DNA from: Cyanophora paradoxa
Taxonomy: Eukaryota > Glaucocystophyceae > Cyanophorales > Cyanophoraceae
Length of the DNA stretch: 64,000 bases
NCBI GenBank assembly: GCA_004431415.1
Contig: QPMI01000642.1
Coordinates: forward strand, 62,001 to 126,000
Direction: 5' to 3'
The notes below the pieces were generated by a model that saw only the letters and a list, made by a program, of their open reading frames with translations, ran no database searches and had not been told where the DNA came from. A program made the translations under genes and the position numbers. Below are positions 47,600 to 58,619 of this stretch, piece by piece (position 1 is the stretch's first letter; every line of letters begins with the position of its first letter).

Positions 47600-49950
47600 G
47601 GTACGCACTTTATCATGTCGACCCCAAATTATGTTGCCGAAAAGTGACAGAACGACATAATTTGTGGGCGTCATATTTCGCACAGAGAAGGGCTGGATTT
47701 TATAACGACATAAATTTGCCTGTCATAATATTGTGTGTTACGGTAGAATAGCAAGCAATGGGCTCTTAAGCTTGAATGGATGGCCTTGGAGGCTCGTTTA
47801 AAAACAAAGGTCGAAAAACCTTTTTTCGTAAGATGCATATTAGCCGATTCGTTTTTGACTTTTTTAGTCCGCGCCGGCGGCGCCGGCAAACTTCACATTC
47901 AAAAGTAACTTAGCAAAGGCCCCATCGCCCAATACTGGAAAGCTGGACGTACTAGTATCTGGTGTGCGAACTTCGGACCCGGGAATTCGAAGTTGTCGGT
48001 TACCGGTACCGTCGGTACGACTCCCGACAGTCTCCCATACGAGACCGTACGACTTGTCCATGCTGTCATGATCATCCAATGATCATCGGGTCGACTCGCC
48101 GGCGAGTCGGCGGCGACGACTTGAGTTTGCATGCACTACCCGGTGACCACATGAATGCAGTGCCAATTGCAATATGCATGTGCCCGGCGGCCATCACTGC
48201 TATGCAGCCCGGAGCCTATGCACACTGCACAGCGATATCGATATCAATAGATTCGATGCACTCCGCAGACAGGACCGCAGTTACTGAGTCGGACCGCAGA
48301 GTCCGCACTGACTCCGCAGTGCCCCGGTGTGCCCGCAGAGTCGGCGCAGACTGGGGGCCGCAGTCTGGCCCGCAGACAGCTGCAGTCACCACAGTGCATT
48401 GTGCACGTGCGCAAATCGAATCATTGCAGATTGGGGCCCCGAGCGGCCGAGCCCAGTCGCCGGCCCGACTCGGCGACGCCGGGCCGTCGACGTCGGGGCG
48501 CCGGCGCCGGCGGGGCCGGCCGGCCCGGGCCGGGCCCGGCCCTGCGGCCACGCCGGCCAGGCTGCGGGGCTAGCTGGCTGCGGCCCCTGCCCGCGGCCGG
48601 GGCTCATATGCATGATCAACGATCGGATTTTAATTTTAAAGCCTTTGAAGTTCAACGGTTTATATTAAGCGCTAGCCGGCGGCGCCGGCGCCGGCCGTCA
48701 GTTTGATTGGTGAGGTACCGTACCGGTAGTTACCAGTAGGTCCAGTACAGGCTTACAGCACTGAGTCGTGCCACTGACAGACACTGGCACTGTAAAGTCA
48801 GTGACACTCAGTGTAGACTGCTAATCATGTCTTCTTAACTTGCCAATCAGATTGAATCAGTGGCAATCAGTGTACGTACTGGTGCCGAATCACTGCCGAT
48901 CCGATGATCATGACTCAGTGACTCGTGCGGCGTGCCACGGTGATTCGATTTACGAAGTTCACTGAGTCATGATCATCCGCCGCGGGCGGCGGACCGGATG
49001 ATCGCACTCGATGATTCGCGATCGCGAATTGTCAGTTTTCCCACCCATGATCCGCCGAGTCAGAGACTCGAATCGTCAGAAAGTAACTAGCTCGGGACCG
49101 GAGCCTCGGGACTCGGGAGTCAAAAGACCGTCGGACTCGGAACTCTTCGGGAACTTGTGACTCAGTGACGTGCACGAGGGTCGACGTCGGCCGCGGTCGC
49201 GGCCGATTCGACGCATGCCGGACCATAGCTAGAGCCGGTCGCGATTGCGACCGGCAATGGCCCGGCATGCATGGCAAATTATAATTATTAGCAATGATAG
49301 CATTGCACTCTGTAAACGTAGGAATTTTCGTTGAGACTTAATGTCGACAAATCCTGAAAATCAGGCCGACGACAGCATCATATTTTCGTTAGCCCCGCGA
49401 CTTTGCCATCGACGGGTCAGCCCCTCCGCCGCTGCAGTACTAGTCTGCTGCAGCCTGCATGCTGTAGCTGGTACGTATACGACTACCAATATCATGATCC
49501 AAAAACAGCCTGAATGCGCATGCGCAGCCGCGAATCGATCTTCGTTGGCGTAACCGATGATCAACAACACGTGATCTCGAAGCTTCGAGACGACGTCGAC
49601 GTCGACAGGCTAGCGCTCGAGTCACCGTGGCTCTGCGATTGCCAAAGTTGCATATGCATACGGCGATTGTACGCGTACGCACATATAGAGCACTTTATAT
49701 AATCAATTGCAACGTTGGCCTTGGGTGCTGCTGCAGCTGCTGCTATAAGCTTAAGACTCTGGGAGGCCCTGGGTGCTGCAGCAGTTACTAATTATATAAG
49801 TTCGCTGCTGCAGCCCGCTGCAGCAGCTCCGAATCCTGAATGCATCCGAATTAATCGAAATCGTCTCAGCTGTGCCGCGACGGCAATCGCGAGGCCGACC
49901 CCCTTGAGCTCGTTACAGTTCCGTCATCGACCACGATCGCGACTCTGGTC
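47600..49950. other. Gene-free palindrome-rich DNA in the macrotransposon
   Basis: I find no supportable gene. The stretch holds many 6-16-bp palindromes (GATCATGATC-like, CCGGCGCCGG-like, CGCGATCGCG) and a cluster of short CAGT/ACTG words at 48720-48900. Confidence 0.4.
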
Positions 49951-49953
49951 TCG

Positions 49954-50403
49954 ATGACAACGTCGGCAGATCTAGAGGACCGCGGAATTGCCGCATTCCT
50001 TCAGCAGCAGCTGCAGGAAGCCGTCGCGTCCTCAGCCGCTCTGGATCTCGCGCCGCCCCAGGCCACTGACACCGGTCGCGAGCCTCACAACGGCGCTGCC
50101 GGCACGCGCCTCGATTTCAGCGCCGGCGCCAGCCTACGCGGCGCTAGCTTGATCCCCTTCGGCATGGGCTTCCGGTACGGGCTCATGGCTGCCCTTTCAG
50201 ACCGCGCCTCCACTTCTTCGGCCTCGACTGCCGTCTTGCCTCCGACGGATCCGGATCGGGAACGAGCTGCAGCCCCTCACCTCCCAGTCTGCAGCTGCCT
50301 CTCGGCTTGCGCATGCGGATTTGCGAGTCCCGATCGGGAATCGGACGACGAAGGAGATCGAGACCTTGACGGTCGACTTTCCGACGAACCGCGGCAACGT
50401 TAA
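49954..50403 (+). CDS. Weak candidate ORF, hypothetical
   Basis: An uninterrupted 149-codon frame begins MTTSADLEDRGIAAFLQQQL and ends with an acidic/basic tail SDDEGDRDLDGRLSDEPRQR. No introns, known domain or signal peptide are visible. It sits in repeat DNA and may be fortuitous. Confidence 0.2.
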   Translation: MTTSADLEDRGIAAFLQQQLQEAVASSAALDLAPPQATDTGREPHNGAAGTRLDFSAGASLRGASLIPFGMGFRYGLMAALSDRASTSSASTAVLPPTDPDRERAAAPHLPVCSCLSACACGFASPDRESDDEGDRDLDGRLSDEPRQR

Positions 50404-52231
50404 CGCGCCTGCGAGAAGCAGCTTCCACTGAGCCTCGCCGGGGCAGCTCGAGCTCGAGCTCGACGTTACACTGCAGCTGGTACATGCCACAGTGCGATCG
50501 GCGCTCCGCATCCGGATTCGAGCTCTTCCGCGGCTTCCAGGACCGTCGGGCTTCATCGAAGATCTAGGTGCGTTCACTGGAAGCGCGATCGCGAGATACA
50601 CATTTTCGAATGTTATTGTTCACGCACGCACGCTGATAGCACGTCTTGTGATGTCCCTTGCATTAATTGCACGGCCCGGCGGCAGGCTTGCAGACAATCC
50701 ACAAGTTCACGTCTTCTAATCGATCCCCGTTCGGAAGATATCATCGATCGGTACAAGGATTCAGTCCGGCGAAAGAACGTCCTGCAGCTGTGCGACCACG
50801 AGACACAGACACGGGGCAATCGGTGTCACACATTAAGCTGCCAGCCTGGCAGGCTGTGACAGCTTCGTCGGTCCAGGACTCATGATCAGCCGTCGTTGAT
50901 CATGAGCCCTCGACGGCTCCAAAGACCCTTCGCACGATTGCTCCGCGTCGACGTCGGCATGTGCATCCGCTCAGCAGCTCTGGCATGAATTATAGTGCGG
51001 AACTTTGCTTAAGCCTGTTCTAATCATAATCACGCCGTGACGCTGCCTTCACCGCACCACAACCATTAACATATTTGGTCAGGAAACTCGATGACTATAG
51101 CTACATTTCATTTCCGGGATCCCCTTCCGACGAAGCGATCGTGCCTCCGATTATATTCACCGATGCTTGCCATTGAAGACTGGTAAATATATGCTTGCCA
51201 TGCATGCTAGCTTGTAAGGCAGCCGCAATCTGACAGTTATATGTGCACGTAGACGATGCGATCGATTCGACACGCGACCCGCGGTCTCCAGTGCCCCATA
51301 GACATGCATATGCATCGCAGTTTGAAGCTTGCCACTTCAAGGCTTGAGAATAGAAAGGCCAGGAGGCTCGCCGGCATACCCTTCGAGTTCGTCTACGTAC
51401 GTAGATCTACAAATACATTGTTGGCTGATTAAGCGCAAACACATGGATGCATATGGCTGATTAAGCACTATTCTTCTCTCGCCGGGACGTCGACGTCAAC
51501 AGGCCGATAGGGCGGGAGCTTAGCTTCGGGCCGCCGGGCTCCAGCGCAGTATACGTAAAGTCCGGCAGCGCCTCCCGCGCCCGCCCCTCTGCACGCGCCT
51601 GTGTGCCGGCGCCGGCGCCGGCGCGCCCAAGTCAAGACGAGGTTAGACCCCAGAGCGCTGAATCCTAGCGGCGGCGCCGCGGCGCCGGCAGGCTCAGGGA
51701 GAGTTAAATCAGGAGATCTAGACTTTCTATGGTTTACTTTTAATTTAATGCTTATGAATGCTAACGACCAGCATCGCCACCGTAGTACTAGCTATAGGCT
51801 AGTAGGCCTAGTTAAGCGCTAGCTAGCAGGGCGCCACACTTCGCAGTGATTCGAATTCGCGAACTCCAGCGCCAGGGTGGGAGCCCTAGCGCCAGCGCCA
51901 GCTGCAGCATGCGCACCCGGAGGGCAGCGAGGGCGGCCGCCCTGCCCTCGGGCCCCCGCGCCTCGTCCAGCGCCGCCTGCGCATGCGCATGGGCAGCGGG
52001 CTTTAACGTTCGTGGCCATGGCCAGACCTGCAGGTTTGAGGCTCAGGGCAGACCTCGAGGTAGGCGCCGAGGTGCGCGAACTGCATGGCGACGACCCGCG
52101 CCGCGGCCGCCGCGTGGTCGATCGAGCTCGGGCCGGGGCCGGGGCCGGCCACCCCCAGCAGAGCCTGCGGGGCCGGTTGCAATCACGATATCGATGAAGC
52201 GATCAGAGTTTTATCCGGATCCAGAGGCACG

Positions 52232-52348
52232 TTATATTATTGCAAGGGGGGACGAAGACCGTCGGACCGAAGGGCTTCTCCCAGCTTGCAAGTTGCCTCC
52301 CGTTCCCTCGCTTCAGCCAAAATTTTCTATGAGGCCGTTTGCGAGGTC
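52232..52348 (-). repeat. Inverted partner of the 47.3-kb dispersed repeat
   Basis: In reverse orientation it matches 47322-47423 at both ends, with divergence and an insertion in the middle. The two lie about 4.9 kb apart, inside the macrotransposon. Confidence 0.8.
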
Positions 52349-53065
52349 CAGTATGCAACAAAAATGAGGCTTATTCGCGTTCCGATTGGCTCGGTGGACC
52401 GGTCAGCCTTCGACTTTCGAGCGTCAAACTCGAGCTCGCGAGAGCTTTCTCGAACTCGCGAAAAGTGGTTTTCGAGGGGAAAACCAACTTTTCTCTCATA
52501 CTAAGTTATAACTTATTACTTATGACGCATGCGGACACCCGTAAAAAAACTCAGTTCTCACGGAACGGCCGAGCCAAAAATCTTCGGTAACTTGATTGAG
52601 GTCAGAAAACTTACCTAAGGGTTGTGTCAACGCATATGAGAACACAGTGTGGTATACGGTATATAATTATATATAACACCAGATTAAGGAACTGAAATTT
52701 TTACTTTCCGCGTTAATATTAGGTACCGCGCTTATTCTCGAAATCCACTGCGAGAACGCCAGATACATTACCCCCAAGTGAAACTAAATTCAAAATGTCA
52801 GCGCGTTAATTTAATAAAAAAACGGCAATTTTGATTTTGCCCCCCCCCGCGGATCGATATCGATCGATCGAAGATCAGTTTAGGTTTTAAAGAAATTTTC
52901 ATGCATGAAGTTCGCAGTCGCAGTGCCTACGCGCGTTCCACGCGCGTGCCGCGCGCGCGCGTCACGGCGTACGTACCGGTACGGACCGGGTCGGACCCGG
53001 GACCCGTACGGTTACTACGGTACGTGCCACGGTGCGCCGCCACGGACCACGGTGCGCGTCGTGAC

Positions 53066-53561
53066 TAGAGCTGTGCTCCCTGGGGGGGGCCGGGCCCAGC
53101 GGCCGCTGAAGCCCGGCGAGCGGCGCCTGTCGCTGGCCCGTCGCTGAGCTGGGGGTACCGCCAAAACCTGAAGAAAAACTGCTGAAAACCGACCGAAAAC
53201 CTATCTGTTCCGTTTAGTTCATTTCGTACAAGCTTTTAAGACGCAAATGCAGATTTAATGCTTGGTTCCGCGAGCCATGCGTCAATTTCTGCGGGATAGA
53301 GGCCAGCTGCAGGCTGCTTTTGGGCGAAGCGGAGCGCCTGGATGCTCGAAAACAGTCGAAATTTAGCAAGATTGCTCGGCCACGCCGAGTCGTCGCCGAC
53401 CTACGTCGACCATCAGATGAGAAAAAAGCGGGATGGAGCTTTTTTTGGCGCCTGTCAGCCATAAAAAACGCTGAGCGAGGAGGCGTCGCTGGCGGAAAAC
53501 GCCAAGCGTAGCGGCCGCTGGAACCTCGCGAGCGAAGCGACAACCAGCGACCACAGCCCTA
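53066..53561 (+). mobile_element. hAT-like MITE, right copy (496 bp)
   Basis: Begins TAGAGCTGTGCTCCCTGG and ends CCAGCGACCACAGCCCTA. It is the same orientation as and nearly identical to the 43028-43533 copy apart from a 10-bp deletion. It is followed directly by GTGCTCAT. Confidence 0.75.
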
Positions 53562-53569
53562 GTGCTCAT
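53562..53569 (+). repeat. 8-bp direct repeat, right copy (GTGCTCAT)
   Basis: It matches 43020-43027 exactly and abuts the right TIR of the right element. Confidence 0.7.
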
Positions 53570-53720
53570 ACGTCGCGCACGTCAGCTATAGTCAAGGCAC
53601 TGGCCCGGCCCGATCATTTCGAATTCTGCAATTCGATTTCCTACGGATAGACGCTCGTGACTTGCAGCGCGTTGATATCGATATCGATCGACAAATAGCA
53701 GTACTAGTGCACCGGTCGAT

Positions 53721-56103
53721 ATGGGCGGCACATCGTCGAAGATCTCATCGTGGAGGGACGAGGCTTCTTGCGTGGCGAAGGAAACCCCGTTGTACTCTTT
53801 AAAGGTAGCGCGGTACGCAGTGGAGAGCGACTTGCTGAATGCTTGCTTGGCAAAGGGCGCAACGTTCGCAAGCGCCAGCGGCGACACCACCTTGCCTTGC
53901 ACACAGTGGTCCGCAACCGGCCGCCGCCTCGTGACGCCCGCGGCCTCCTCACGCGCACGCCGCCTCCCGCGTAGCCCGGCGGTGACGAAAGTGGAGACTT
54001 TCAGCGCACCGGACTGCAGCGGCACGTCCCTCTTCACCGCAACGTACAAGGGGGAAGCGCTCTCGGACCAGGACCTCTTCACCTCGTGCGGCCGCGGGGC
54101 CGCCCTCGGCAAAGTGGGCACCGCGTACTACAAGGCGGCAGCGGGCGACATGGGCGGCACTGAGGCCGCCTGCACCAAGTGGTGCGCCCGCCGCCGCGCC
54201 CCGGCCCGGCACCGGCGGCCGGCGCCCTGGGGGGCCGCGCGCGGCGCGCGCGAGGCCGACGCGCGGCAGCCCGCCGGTGACGGGCGTCTTTACGTACACC
54301 GACGGCGGCTGCACGAACAAAGGGCCCGCCTCGTACTACTACGGGGCCCTCGCGAAGGGCGCCCCCGCGCTCTCCGCCGACGAGGCCTGCGACGCGAAGG
54401 GCGCCCTCGCCTTCTCCGCCAAGGCCTTCGCCGGCGAGAGCGCCACCCCGATCGTCGGCTGTACCCCCTGGTTCCCGGACCCCGGTCCCCCCGGTCGACG
54501 TCGCGGGGCGTCCCCCCTTACCGCGGCGCGCGCAGCCCGGCGCGGAGCATCGTGCGGGCGTACCCGAGCGGAAACTGCACGGCGGGGGCGCGGGACGCGG
54601 TGCAGGCCGCGAAGGATGCGCGGCTGTCGGCGCTCCTGGAGAAGAGCCTCGGGATGAGGGGGCTGGAGGAGGTGCGGGTCGCGCAGGACGCGGCCCTCCA
54701 AATGGCGCGCATCGTCGCGGCGTACGGGGGCGTGGAGGCGCTGCAGCAGGCGAGGGGCGCCGCCGTGTCCAAGCCCGAGGGCAGGACCGCCGCAGACGAG
54801 GCCGCGATCAAGGCCTACGACGACTTCACAGCCGCGGTGCGCCCGGGCCGGCGGGGCGGCCCTTGGGCGGGGGCGGCCCGCCGCGGCGCTGACTCGCGCG
54901 GCGCGGCGCGGCGGGGCGGGCGGGGGCAGTCCGTGCGGCACGAGGGCTTGACGGGCGGCCTGACGGAGGCGGAGGTGGACGAGGCTTTCCGGCTGGCGCT
55001 GGACGTGGTGGACGACCCGTACTACGTGAGCGCGACGGAGCGGGTCGTGGACGGGAAGCCGGCCGCCGTCCTCGCCGCCGTGAAGGAGCTCTGCGAGGGC
55101 GGCTTCAAGTACTTCCTCGGCTGGCGCGACGGCGACTCCTCTGCCCTCTCCAACGCCCTCTACGACACCGACACCCCCTTCGACGCCACTTTCTCCGTCG
55201 CCAAAGGCACCGACCTCGGCCAGGAGATGGAGTGCAGCCCGTGGTGCGTGCCGCCCGCGCCCCGCGCCCGCGCCCGCGCCCGCGCTGAGCCGCGCCGGTC
55301 GCTGCAGCCGCACGCACAAGAAGACGGTGGAATGCATCCGCAACGGCACGAAGGTGTTCGATGCGCAATCGGCAGACGAGTGCGCACTCCCGCCCCCCCC
55401 CCCCCCCCCCCCACCCCACCCCACCCCCCCCACCCCCCCCCTCCCCTCCCCCCTTACATCCCCCTCCCCCTCTCCTCCTCCTCCCTCGCCTCCCCTCGTA
55501 TCCCCCCGCGCCCTGGCCGGGTCCGACTCGCGGCGCGCAGGTGCAGGAGCCTGTACGATGGCGTGGATGAGAACGAAGCGTATTTCTCGGGTTTGGAGGT
55601 CGAATCCCTTACCGTGCGTGCACGCGCCTCGCGCGCCCAGTTATAGGACCGGACCGAGCCGCGGCGGCGGCGGCGTCCGACCGGCGGCTGGGGTGGGGGC
55701 AGATCGAAACCGTCTGCACGCCCTGGGGCGGCTGCGAGGAGTTTAGGGAGCAGTTGTGGGTTTTGCCGCCCTGGCTCGGCCAGATCTCGCGCGTGGACGA
55801 AGCGAGGCAGGTGCGCACGCGCGGCCGGCGCGATCGCGAGCTGGCGCCGCGCCGTGCGCCCCGGCCCGACGCGGCGCGCGGGCCCCGCAGGAGGCGGAGG
55901 GGGGGAGGAGCTGGAGGCCGGCCTCGAGCTGGAGGAGGCCGTCCTCGCCGCCGACCTCCAGCTCGCCGCCTGCTGCGCCCCGGTGCGCCCCCGCCCCCGC
56001 CCCCGCCCCCGCCCCCGAGTCGCCCCCGCTGTGCGGGCGAGCCGCGTCCCCTCCCCCCGGCGCCCAGGACGCGGAGCTGGCGGAGGGGTTGCTCCCGCAG
56101 TGA
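53721..56103 (+). CDS. Cysteine-module repeat protein, unknown family
   Basis: I do not recognise the family. The start MGGTSSKISSW fits an N-myristoylation signal (Gly2, Ser6, Lys7), but an upstream exon cannot be excluded. Short introns join modules of 55-75 residues, each ending in a CTxC or CSPC motif: CTQC-PAVTKVETF, CTKC-PPVTGVFTY, CTPC-PARSIVRAY and CSPC-RTHKKTVEC. At each of these joins the last Cys codon is split TG|C by a phase-2 intron. Modules contain a second Cys pair (DCSG, SCG). After module 3 an all-helical stretch (54590-54835) and a segment LTEAEVDEAFRLALDVVDDP (54960-55200) interrupt the series. The C-terminus has VCTPWGGCEEF (55710-55740) and ends AEGLLPQ at 56103. Exons around 55620-56040 are only partly settled. 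Confidence 0.6.
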
Positions 56104-56501
56104 GCCGCCCGCAGCGGAGGGGCCGCGGACCTCGGGGAGCGGAGGGGGGCTGGAGGCAGCCACGCATCCTGCGCCGTTTCACGCGAGCTAGGCTGCCAGG
56201 ATTGCCTTCTGATCGGTTGCGAGTCACGCGGGTCCTGGTTGTAAATGCGCTGAATTGTTCAATTATCCGGCGCCCAGCTATCCTTTAAACTCCTAAGATC
56301 TAGATGTAGCCCCTCGGGACCTTCAGCTGTCCACCTCCTCCCAGCCCCGATGGCCGGCGCCACGCCCCCGGCTCCGGATCCTCCAGCTAAACATTGATCA
56401 AACTGCACATATCCTAGCACTAGCTACAAAGCGCTCTGCCGTATTATACACCAGACATTCGCATCCGGGGCTGGGGCTGCATACGCAGCCCAGCACTCCG
56501 C
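56104..56501. other. Convergent intergenic region
   Basis: This lies between the Cys-module gene and the convergent acetyltransferase gene. No gene or clear poly(A) signal was seen. ATTATCC and TTTAAAC words near 56260-56290 mark a local drop in GC. Confidence 0.35.
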
Positions 56502-57796
56502 CTAGCTCGTCGAGAGATTCGGGGGCGCCTCGCCCGGGGGGTACCGAAGCCGCTTGTACAGTCCCTCTATCCGCAGGAGGCGAGTCCACCATGGCCGCCT
56601 GGAATCGTCCACATACCCCAGCTTCGCGTACACCGCCTTCGCCGTCGCGTTGCTCGACTCCACTGCGGCCCGACGGAAGGGAAGGATCGACGGGGCGGAG
56701 GGGTACGCGGTCGCGGAGGAGGGTGGGGCCTGGCACCGTGGAGGTACAGCGAATCGATGTCGGGGTCCCGCAGGCCCACCTCCTCGCAGAAGCGCATCAG
56801 CCTGCCGGCCGCCGCTCGGCCCCGGGTGGGAGGGGCCGCGCGGGTGCGAGCTCGAGGGGGGACGGGTACCGCGTGCCGACGCCGCGGCGGCGGACGTCGC
56901 CGCGGACGGCGAGGCAGGAGATGTACAGCGAGTTTCCGCAGACGTGCGCGGCCGGCGGCACCTGCGGGCCACGAACGGCCGGCCCCGTCGGCCCCGCGCG
57001 CGCCGGTGCGGTTCGGGGGCGGCGGGGCGGACCCAGGAGGAGCGCTCTGTGATGTCGACGCAGCCGAGGACGTCGCCCGTCCGCTCGTCCTCCGCCACGA
57101 ACACGTGCTCGATCGTCGAGTCGAACCTGCGTGCGCGGGCGCGCTTCAGCGGGGCGGCCGGGCGCGCCCCGAGAGCGAGCGCGCGCGCCTGTCGATGACG
57201 TCGAGGCTGGTGAAGAAGCCGACGTAGCCGCTCCTCCACGAGCCCGGCGGGGCGGAGAAGAAGCACTCGGCGTGGAGCGCCGATAGTGCGGCCAGGTCCC
57301 AGATCGTCGCCAGGCGGACGCGGATGCCGCCCTCCACGCTCGAGCACTGTTCGATGGGCTTTGGCGGCGGCGGCCGCAGCATCGAGCGGTCTATGCGCTC
57401 CAGCCGGGTGAGCCGCGGGCTGATCTTGAACGCTTCGTCCGAGCGAGCAGGCCGCAGGTCGTTCGGCGCCGACGCCTGCTCGCAGGAGACCTCGAAGTCG
57501 TTCCCAGGACGGGAGGAGCGCATCCTCTGCCCAGCTGGAGCCGCCGACTCGCCGCGCCGCCAGCGGCCGAACGTCCTTGGCTCGGAAGCCCAGCCCCAGC
57601 CGTGCGTGCCGCTAGATGGCACGGCATCATCTGCTCGCGGCCTCAATGGCTGCCGAGGGCCGACAGCCGCGCCGCGCGCAGACGTCGGTGCGCCGGCGGC
57701 CGCTTGGCATGTTCTCGCTCTCGCATCCCCGTCATGCTGCGGCGCTCGCGAGCAACTGGGCGTAGGCGGCAGGGAACCTACGAAGGCGCAGCTCAT
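56502..57796 (-). CDS. GNAT-family N-acetyltransferase, possibly organelle-targeted
   Basis: The domain begins GGIRVRLATIWDLAALSALH, followed by AECFFSAPPGSWRSGY. Then come EHVFVAEDERTGDVLGCVDI (beta4), LYISCLAVRGDVRRRGVGT (motif A with R-R-R-G-V-G for acetyl-CoA), LMRFCEEVGLRDPDIDSLYL, and SNATAKAVYAKLGYVDD (motif B). The end is PPNLSTS-stop at 56502. Introns are 60-95 nt. The N-terminus from the ATG at 57796 is about 120 residues rich in Ala, Ser, Pro and Arg with few acids at first, like a plastid or mitochondrial transit peptide. The domain layout resembles plastid GNATs of plants and algae. The substrate is unknown. Confidence 0.78.
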
Positions 57797-57957
57797 TGTT
57801 CCCGGTCGCCTCTACCCCCCCACCAGGCAGGTTTCTGTAGCGACGGCAGTTCATCACGAGCTCCACTTGCTCAGAACGTAGCCGAGGAGGTCGAGTCGTC
57901 TAGACAGCGACAGAAGCTACCCAATCAGTCCGCACGTGGACCGCAATCGACGCAAAC
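57797..57957. promoter_or_regulatory. Divergent promoter region (about 160 bp)
   Basis: It separates the acetyltransferase ATG on the minus strand from the zinc-finger protein ATG on the plus strand. No TATA box was seen. Confidence 0.35.
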
Positions 57958-58619
57958 ATGCCATTCTTCGCTTTCTCTGATTCCGCCGTCGGCCTCGGCC
58001 TTATCAGCGTCTCGTGCGTGCCAGCGTTCCTCCGTTGGCGCGGCGCGCGGCGCTTGTTATTGGCGCCGCTTACCTCGCTTGGCGACAGCGCCGGTCTTCT
58101 CGGCATGCTTGCGATGGGCGGCAAGAAGGTTGGCGGCGAGATCAACAACGTGCGCGCCGCCGCGTCCCCGGCCCGCTCAACCTTATCCCATCCCTCCCCT
58201 CACGTGCATCGCGCAACGTCGGCGCAGAAATCCCGCGTCTGCCTGCAGTGCAAGGCAAGCTCTTAGACTCTATTGCGCGTTGCTTGTTATAGAACGCAGA
58301 GCGGCGCAGGGCAAGAAATTCGTTCTCATGCCTTGCAAGTGCTGCCAGGCCACGTGCGTTCTGTCGCGCGCGCGGCTCGACTGCTCTCTCACGTCGACCC
58401 GTGCAGTGGCTACGTCACGCGCGTCGTCGCGGGCCAGGAGACGAAGCGTCGGTGCATACAGCGCACCGCGCCCCACCCCCAGCTCCCGTAACGAGTTCTC
58501 TGCCCACCAGGTGCCCCGAGTGCGACGGAGAGAAGGGCTTCGCGCAGCCGTGCCCGATCTGCTCGAATGCCTCGCTGAAGAGCGGGGCGCCGGAGAAGGT
58601 CGGCGCTGGCGCCCGCTGA
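57958..58619 (+). CDS. Small DnaJ-type zinc-finger protein
   Basis: Four exons (57958-58149, 58228-58254, 58310-58353, 58511-58619) give about 123 residues. The hydrophobic N-terminus MPFFAFSDSAVGLGLISVSC could be a targeting peptide or membrane anchor. The C-terminal half is VCLQCKGKKFVLMPCKCC, then ATCPECDGEKGFAQPCPIC. Pairs of CxxC with GxG-like spacing resemble the zinc-binding domain of DnaJ and of small plastid DnaJ-E/BSD2-type proteins, but there is no J domain. The second intron uses a GC donor (GCAAGC...GCGCAG). Splicing across the last intron rebuilds the Cys pair ATC-PEC, which supports the model. A protein-folding role is inferred only. Confidence 0.75.

Larger units (their letters stand above)
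43028..53561. mobile_element. Putative hAT-type macrotransposon (10.5 kb)
   Basis: Two direct, nearly identical ~500-bp elements bound this block. Each has TIRs of the hAT type (5' TAGAGCTGTGCTCGCTGG; 3' end reversed, TAGGGCTGTGGTCGCTGG). The same octamer GTGCTCAT flanks only the outer ends; the inner flanks differ (GTCCGAAC after the left copy, GTCGTGAC before the right). hAT transposases make 8-bp duplications, so one insertion using the outermost TIRs explains the pattern, as for paired Ds elements in maize. No transposase gene is visible, so it would be non-autonomous. The interior is a patchwork of repeats and weak ORFs. An LTR retrotransposon fits less well: TAG...CTA ends, no gag/pol, no evident primer-binding site. 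Confidence 0.62.

Noticed and set aside
43028-53561. LTR retrotransposon reading of the paired 500-bp repeats
   Set aside because: Ends are TAG...CTA with 18-bp inverted repeats, the flanking duplication is 8 bp, and there is no gag/pol frame, evident primer-binding site or polypurine tract at the right copy. hAT fits better, though an old non-coding LTR element is not fully excluded.
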